This document shows, one piece after another, positions 57,885 through 64,000 of a stretch of DNA of 64,000 nucleotides. Each line of letters starts with the position of its first letter. Position 1 is the stretch's first letter. The position numbers and the translations under genes are program-made. Origin of the DNA: Peromyscus leucopus (lineage: Eukaryota > Chordata > Mammalia > Rodentia > Cricetidae). The notes beneath the pieces are model-generated. The model worked only from the letters and a program-made list of their open reading frames with translations, made no database searches and had not been told where the DNA came from. The stretch lies in the NCBI RefSeq assembly GCF_004664715.2, contig NC_051074.1, positions 17,919,558-17,983,557 of the forward strand, written 5' to 3'.

Positions 57885-60165
57885 GCTCAATTATTCATGG
57901 TACTCATGTCTACAAGCCTGTAAGGTTTCTCTCAGGTACCTCCCAAAAAGTTACTGATCCTATGCGCCCACTCACTGGATTTCAACCACAGACATTATCT
58001 TCAGGTAATTAAAAGGTTCATTTTCTAAAAAGAAAGGGAGAAAGGAGAATCAAATACCACAGCATTGTTAACCTTCTCAGATAACAAACCAGGCATTAGA
58101 ATTAACTGCAAACACCTTAGGGTTTTTTTTGTTTGTTTGTTTGTATTTTTTGGGGGGGTGTTGAGAAGTGAATATCTTCACACATACTGTCAGTATACCC
58201 CCATGTAGCAATAATTATCATCATTAACCTGAGTCTTATTAAGCAGCCTGCTTATTAATAATGTGTTGGCATTCACTATAAGTGCTAAGTTGTGGCAGAA
58301 AAACAAAAGAGATAGTTGAATAAAAATGGCATCCCAGCCTTCAGTAATGTTATTAAAATATTTAGAAAGTGAAGCTAATGAATTCACCTTTCTTCTCAAA
58401 ACACACATACTCAAACACTCTCAGTCTTTCAAAGAACATGTCAGCTCAATGAGATTATATAATATATAAGGAGAAAGTAGAGGAATGCTTAACAAAGAAG
58501 CGAGACATCACGAATTGTTAATTCACAGAAGACAATGAATAAAATCAATGACTTGATCAAAATGCTTGAAAATTCCTGAGTTTCACATACCAAATGTGAC
58601 ATTTGGAAAGCATGAGCTCAGAACCCACAAACCAAAAGCAGATGAAATGTTTGCAATGACTTCTAGCAGACCTTTAAAGAGTTTCCCAAACTCTAGGGGG
58701 CAAATCCTGGGGAGTCAAGTGCTGGGTTTTAACAACTGTAGTAGATTACTGCTACAAACCAGGACCAAACAAGGGGCCAGGCCCCAGGACAGACAGATAT
58801 CACCCTCACCAAGGTGAGCAACAAGACTGAGCTTCTCCAAGTCAGGATGTTCAGTGCACAAAAGAATCAAGGCTTTAGTAAAGGCAGAGTTACAAGGGGC
58901 ACCAACCTGCTCCAGAGAAGGGTGGGGATATTTAGGGAAGTCTCTAACAGTGAAAGTGTTTCATGGAAAATGGAAGACTAGTTAGTATATGTCAAAGAAA
59001 AAAGTTCTACTTGGGCCCTATGGGCTTTTTGTATGTTACTGCCTGCTTTCAGATGCATTCTAGAATATCAGCTCTTATCTAGAAAGTGTGCATTGACCTA
59101 GTAGTCCTATTTACTTAAGAATGAATAAGACAGCAAACCGAACTGTCAAAGACAGATCTTCCTTCCCCATAGCTCTACTACCCTGATCTCCATCTTTACC
59201 TCTACACCCCTACTCCGGACTTAGGCAGACCACGGTTTTTCTCAAGTCAATGAGAAAAATATATGTGCCAATATATAATGTTGGTAGTTCTCTTTCAGAA
59301 ACTGTTTATATCAAGAAAGCAAAACTGAGTCTGAAAACAAATTTAATGTGAAGAAAAGAGTGGGGAGGCAGGAATCAGATTTTAAAGAAACTGAAAATAA
59401 AACAATTATTACAAAATCAAAAAAAATTATAAGGAAGATTTTTATTTGATAAAGTTTTCGGACTCATTTAATGTCTTCCTTTCCACTTTAACTGCACTTT
59501 CTTTCATTACTTCTTATGATTATCTTTTCCTATAAAAAGAATGGAAGGACAATCTATAATAGTGGTTAGAGTTTGTTTTAATTCACAGTCATTGAAATGT
59601 GTAACACATAAAACTACAACAAAGGCATAATCATTGTTCATATAACTGCTATGGGTTTATGGATGTTAACACAAAAATTCTAGCAGTTATTTTTTATTGC
59701 AAGGTTCCCACTGGAAAAAAAAAATAAATAAATAACGTACATAGTTGAGTTCATAGAAACGTGTGACTGTGTGTGTTCATGATAAAACTTCCAGACTTTA
59801 ATAGCAATGCTAACAGAATCTTCCACTTAACACTTAAGACATCTGATTTGAAATATTTTCTACAAGCTATCTTCTGAATTTATGTTCTTCAAACATTGTC
59901 ATCATTCCTAGTGCTAAATATTATATAAATCATATTCACATTATGGTAAGACCTTTGGTGTACACATCTGGGCAACTCAGCCTAGTGGGCAATTTGGGGA
60001 ACCTGGACGGCAAGTAACTAACAGAGACTAGATCTATATAATTATACACAGAAAACACAAGTGTGTATCTACAACTCAGCATTCCCATGGCCTGCCTCTC
60101 CCTGACCTGAAGGAAAGGATATGGGCATTAAACAACTGCAGTTAAGAGGCTGAAGTAAAAGTAGA
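57885..60165. other. AT-rich DNA, no gene recognised
   Basis: A GTTT/G-run low-complexity patch lies at 58120-58160. The frames 58190-58414 (minus) and 58566-58817 (plus) have no family resemblance. No repeats recognised. Confidence 0.45.
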
Positions 60166-60169
60166 TCGA

Positions 60170-60341
60170 TTCCCAATTTTCTGAGAAACCACTATACTGA
60201 TTTCCACAGTGGTTGTACAAGTTTGCATTCCCACCAACAATGGAAAAGTGTTCCCTTTGCTCTGCATCCTCTCCAACATTGACTGTCATTAGTGTTTTTG
60301 ATCTTAGCCATTATGACAGGTGTAAGGTAGTATCTCAGAGT
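60170..60341 (-). pseudogene. L1 ORF2 C-terminal fragment, antisense
   Basis: The minus-strand frame ending at 60192 contains [16 protein letters not shown] followed by [17 protein letters not shown], the unmistakable C-terminal region of L1 ORF2 protein (CWRGC...[19 protein letters not shown]). On the plus strand the usual antisense phrases are CACAGTGGTTGTACAAGTTT and GCATTCCCACCAACAATGG. This is the only translated stretch in the window with an obvious protein match. It is an isolated fragment of about 170 bases with no L1 3' UTR attached. Upstream residues of the frame come from the adjoining LTR. Confidence 0.9.
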
Positions 60342-60345
60342 CTGC

Positions 60346-60560
60346 AAGAGGTCATTGGATCTTAGGTAATGAGGCAGTAAACTAAGTCTGGTGGGGCTAT
60401 TATATTCATCACTGAGAGAGTGGGCTGCTTTTGAGCAAGCCCAGAAATTTCTCTCACTTTCACATAAGCATGCCATGCTGTTGGATTATGAGCTACATAA
60501 ATTTCTCATTATTTATTCAGCTTTGCTTACTTTGTTACAAAAATAGAGAACTGGCTAAAA
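60346..60560 (+). mobile_element. MLT/MST-type MaLR LTR fragment
   Basis: AAGAGGTCATTGGATCTTAG, GTGGGGCTATTATATTCATC, ATAAGCATGCCATGCTG, ATTATGAGCTACATAAATTT, TTGTTACAAAAATAGAGAAC and TGGCTAAAAC parallel mammalian MaLR LTRs (GGTGATTGGATCATGAGGG, ACTGTGAGCCAAATAAACC, TTTTGTTACAGCAACAGAAA, CGGACTAAGAC). Diverged and probably 5'-truncated. Confidence 0.55.
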
Positions 60561-60879
60561 CAATAATTATCTTCAAAATAGTTAATTATGTAACCCTGGG
60601 GACATGATCCTAGGACCTCTCTTACAATGTAACAAATATCTTAAGCTGAAGCTTCAAAACAAATTTCTAATGTCAAAATTATCTGATTATTTTGTGACTT
60701 GACTGTAAACTATTTGTACTAATAAAAAAGAATTTTATAGTTGGTCACTTTATGCAAATAACACAAGACTGCCACTAAATGAAAAAAATACTGTAAATGC
60801 AGGACACCATGGGAGTTTTTTAAAAATATAACTTTATATAACTAATATTTTAGTTCAATGTAGATATACATTTAATTAT

Positions 60880-61071
60880 TCTAATTTTCTGCATGTATAT
60901 CTGTACATACTATGTGCAAGCCTGGTACCCTTGGAGGCCATAAGGTGGCACTGGATGTACTAGAATTGGAATCACTGAAGGTTGAAAGCCACCATATGGG
61001 TGCTGGCAATCAGACTCAAGTCCTTTGGAAGAGCAGTCAGCACTCTTAACTCTGGAGCCACCTCTCCAGCC
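60880..61071 (-). mobile_element. B2/B3-type SINE, antisense
   Basis: Plus strand: TTTTCTGCATGTATATCTGT, GTGCAAGCCTGGTACCCTTG, GAGGCCATAAGGTGGCACTG, then CCACCATATGGGTGCTGGCA, AGTCCTTTGGAAGAGCAGTC, AGCACTCTTAACTCTGGAGC, CACCTCTCCAGCC. The head is at the right and abuts the next LTR exactly at 61071/61072. Confidence 0.85.
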
Positions 61072-61385
61072 TGTAGCTGCAAAGTTTCTCTCTGGGTCCA
61101 GCCAAGCCCCCGCAGTCCCACAGTCCCACAGTCCACTTATAAAATAATCACTCAGAAGCTTATATTAATTAATATTGCTCAGCCATTAGCTCAAGCTTAC
61201 CACTGACTGGCTCTTACATTTAAACTAACCCATAATTCTTATTTATGTTTAGCCACGTGGCTTGGTACCTTTTTTCAGTTCTGCCTTCACATCTTGCTTC
61301 CTCTGTGTCTGGCTGGCGACTCCTGACTCAGCCTTCCTGTTCCCAGAATTCTCCTCTCTATACATTCACAGCATACAGAAAGACA
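61072..61385 (-). mobile_element. Rodent ERV LTR, family A copy 3, antisense, internally deleted
   Basis: Plus strand: TGTAGCTGCAAAGTTTCTCT, ATAATCACTCAGAAGCTTAT, GCTCAGCCATTAGCTCAAGC, AACCCATAATTCTTATTTAT, TTGCTTCCTCTGTGTCTGGC, GAATTCTCCTCTCTATACAT, TCACAGCATACAGAAAGACA. This is the reverse complement of the LTR at 43844, with which it shares the outermost TTCTGTATGCTGTGA. It lacks the AATAAAATG...GGCCAGTAGCC block seen in the other two copies, a deletion of about 70 bases. The frames 60982-61206 and 61245-61454 lie in it and are not genes. Confidence 0.75.
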
Positions 61386-64000
61386 CCCCCAGCACCGGCC
61401 CCTTTAGTTAGACATTTTGATGTTAACTTAAAAACCTCTATGAGAGAAGTTTAAGGGACATAGTCATTCACTTAGCATATGTAATTCACATTTTACTCAT
61501 TTGCAAAGCCTATTGATCCACACAGATTGAACATATAGTGTATAAGTAGCCAGTATTCCTCTAAGAAGTGATTGAATTACCTGTCAAAATACTTGGCCCT
61601 CATCATTTTATACTCTACCAAAAATGAGCTGTTGAACATCATGCTATTTGTTTTAGTCACCTATCAGATACAGCAAATCATGTGCTTTACTAACCTACAT
61701 TAATGTATGGGTCACTATAAGGATTTTTCTGATAAATGTAAAAGAAGTGCAAGTGTTTTCTTTCCCATGGATGATAAGGTTTTTCAAGGGTAATTTTAGC
61801 CACTCTTATTTTAGCCGCTGGTATAAGTGCTTAACCATTTGGGGTAGATTACATGCTCCTCTGCCTCTGGTACTAGGAACAAGAAATTGAGTTTATTAAC
61901 TAGTACAAAATAGCCTTACTTAGGTACCAAGAAGATTGCTTTCATTGTTATCAAGGATCAGTGTGCTATTCTACCAAGAGTACTGAAGGTTGAAAATGTG
62001 AGCCCATGGTCTCAGTTCAGGCATTGGCACTGAGATCCTTCTCAGGACAGTGATTTCTATGATATATGTCAGTCTAGATGATCTGTTTTACTGGGTCTTT
62101 AAGCTCAATTGAGCTCACTCAAATATCTTCAATAACTTGATTTATATCCATGAAAAATATCTCTTAAATCCTATTACTGTTTGTACACCACGACATAGCT
62201 TTATACCTACTCACAATCACTCTATGTACATTATGAATTTTACATTTAAATGGGTTTTCATTTTAATATGCTCCCAAATAAAAGTTATATGGTTGCTCTG
62301 TAATAAATATATTATTATTCATGTCCGATATTCTCAGAACATTCACAGCTACAACTCAGTAGTCCTTCAGGCAGCTGAAAATGAGATTCATTTCATCTCC
62401 TTAATATTTTATAAGAAATCAACCACTGGAGTTTCTGAACGCTAACCATGAAGGACAATTCCCAAATTTTTAAATTTTTAAAATTCCTGAGGAACCACTG
62501 TTTGTACAAGATTGAATCATGCAGCAACATTATTCCAGGTGCATATGCTCATGAAGCACAAACCATATCCAAAATTTTACCCGGGACTACTCAGGGCTTC
62601 TCATTTGATATTAATGAAGCCATAATACTTTCTTGTTCTAGTTTGCCACCCAGAAGAAAACTGAAGTTTTGCCTATCTCCAAGAAATTGGCACTAATAAG
62701 TGAGAAAATCATCCAAGCCTCCCACGGCAAACGTTACACCCTGGAAATAAATTAAGCACATCTGGAAGTAACATTAAAACTCTGCAAGGCCACTGGGATG
62801 CAGCTGCAGTCATTTGTTAGTAAACGATACCGGTGCAGCACAGACAAACACACTTTTAAAAACCCACTTTACTCCCCCCTCCAGAAAAGCTGAAGGCTTG
62901 AGAAAGTTCCACTGACCATTCTAAATATAGTGAAATTTAGAGCACATTGGCCATTGATCTGCTTTTTCTTTCTTTCCATATTGTTTCATGTGTGCATTAG
63001 CTGGGCTCGGACCATGCTCAGACATCAGGAGATTAATCTCTATTTTCACATCCTTTAAACCCAGCACCAGAAGCCAAATGAACTCCTGCTCTTTGTTGCT
63101 TCCCTGATAATTGTTACTTCCAGTAACCCGAGCCATTCTCAGATTTTTAACAAATATTTTAGGCTGTTGTCACTACTAATATTTCAGGCTCTCCTGAAGC
63201 CAGGGAATATCTCCTTAATTTGTCACAACATTAAAAATAATAACCAGAAAGACAGGTGAGTCACATCATCAGCATTGTTTTGAGTACACTGTCAAATGAA
63301 CTGCTAGAGACACCGGAAGGTGTTGGGGAGGTCTCCTGTTGCTGGGCTGGGCTGTGGCAGCAAGTCTTGGGTGAGGATGGACTCGACCAGGAAGGAAGCT
63401 GTGGAGAGACAAATCGTTTCCATCTCCGGACACTGATGCCTTGAAACTGCTTCCGGTGTGCTCTTGGGTTGCCCCTATTTCTGAAATTTGGTCACAATGA
63501 AATAAATGAAGGAAAATGAAACCTATTCAGAGAAGTCCAACTGTGAATGATACTGGTCAAGACTTATTTTAATTGGCTGAAGTTAATGTGCAATACTGCC
63601 TTATCAAAACATTCAATATTTCAAATGTTGCATTGTGCCAAGTTTTTTAAATATAATAATAGTACAATTAGCTGAAGAAAATCATCGCCTGTCTCAAAGT
63701 GCCCACTGCTGTTGTCATCTGCTGCCTGTCACTGGACTTACAAGTGAGAAAATATTTCCATGCCCTGTGAGTGACAGTTTTTAAATTAACAATGCCTTCA
63801 CGTTTTTTAGAAGAGTGCAGGAAGAAAAACACACCAGTGTGCTTCTTGATAGGAAGCTGGACCCTGTTGTCACTCAAAAGTGAGAACCATGGGATGCGAA
63901 TGCCCCACAGGCCTCAAGCTAGACACCGTTTCTCACTTCCAAGCCTTTCCCTACTATAACTCACAGCTTAATGCAAGACATTCACAAGCCACTGTACATG
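61386..64000. other. Mostly unique DNA, no gene recognised
   Basis: No repeat landmark recognised. The frames 62137-62445, 62448-62696, 63256-63444 and 63668-63959 have no family resemblance. The final kilobase is less AT-rich in places (63300-63450, 63680-63770) and could hold conserved non-coding DNA, which one sequence cannot show. Confidence 0.45.

Noticed and set aside
60192..60476. 94-codon frame as a host gene
   Set aside because: Its C-terminal half is L1 ORF2 protein; the N-terminal half is antisense to an MLT-type LTR fragment.
1..64000. CRISPR array, operon, tRNA cluster or prokaryotic system
   Set aside because: No regularly spaced repeats with unique spacers, no tRNA cloverleaf and no clustered long frames; the repeat content is clearly rodent nuclear DNA.

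Overview
This window looks like non-coding nuclear DNA from a muroid rodent. Every element I can name with confidence is a mammalian or rodent transposable element: B1, B2/B3 and B4 SINEs, Lx-type L1 copies, rodent-style MT (ERVL-MaLR) LTRs, rodent ERV LTRs, and old mammalian L1M, MLT and MIR-like pieces. The mix, with abundant rodent LTR families and classic rodent L1 3' ends, suggests a cricetid (hamster, vole or deer-mouse relative), but the exact species is inference. I found no host protein-coding gene, tRNA, rRNA or CRISPR array. All long open frames are short (at most 156 codons), and the ones I can explain are frames across repeats. The window could be intergenic or deep inside a large intron; the sequence does not decide between them.

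Layout. 1-3 kb is AT-rich single-copy-looking DNA. 3.1-6.4 kb is an old antisense Lx-type L1 interrupted by a 784-bp polyadenylated insert. 6.8-7.2 kb is the 3' end of another L1 in the opposite orientation. 7.2-14.5 kb is mostly unique, with one MIR-like core. 14.5-15.6 kb is an ancient L1M 3' end split by an MT-type LTR. 17.2-18.3 kb holds an antisense MT-type LTR and a degraded ERV-like stretch. 18-32 kb is largely unique, with a B3, a B1, several microsatellites, a pyrimidine tract and a GC-richer A-tailed segment (30.7-31.4 kb) that may be a retrocopy. 32.4-32.9 kb is a solo ERV LTR. 34-50 kb is the densest part: B3, old L1M pieces, an LTR-like element carrying B1-like modules, an MLT-type LTR, B1, MT LTR, B4, a 5'-truncated L1, a B1 whose target-site duplication is split by an ERV LTR, and a tiny prematurely tailed L1. 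50-64 kb is mostly unique, with an MT LTR, a second antisense copy of the B1-module LTR element, a long TA repeat, and a compact cluster at 60.2-61.4 kb (L1 ORF2 piece, MLT, B3, ERV LTR).

The genes do not form a system here. What can be reconstructed is insertion history: several target-site duplications are visible and give the relative order of nested insertions. I see no evidence of a new biological system. The items most worth a second look are the unidentified insert at 5041-5824, the A-tailed CpG-containing segment at 30.7-31.4 kb, the nested B1/LTR locus at 46.1-46.65 kb, and the LTR-like family with embedded SINE modules. Family names come from remembered consensus sequences, not from a search.
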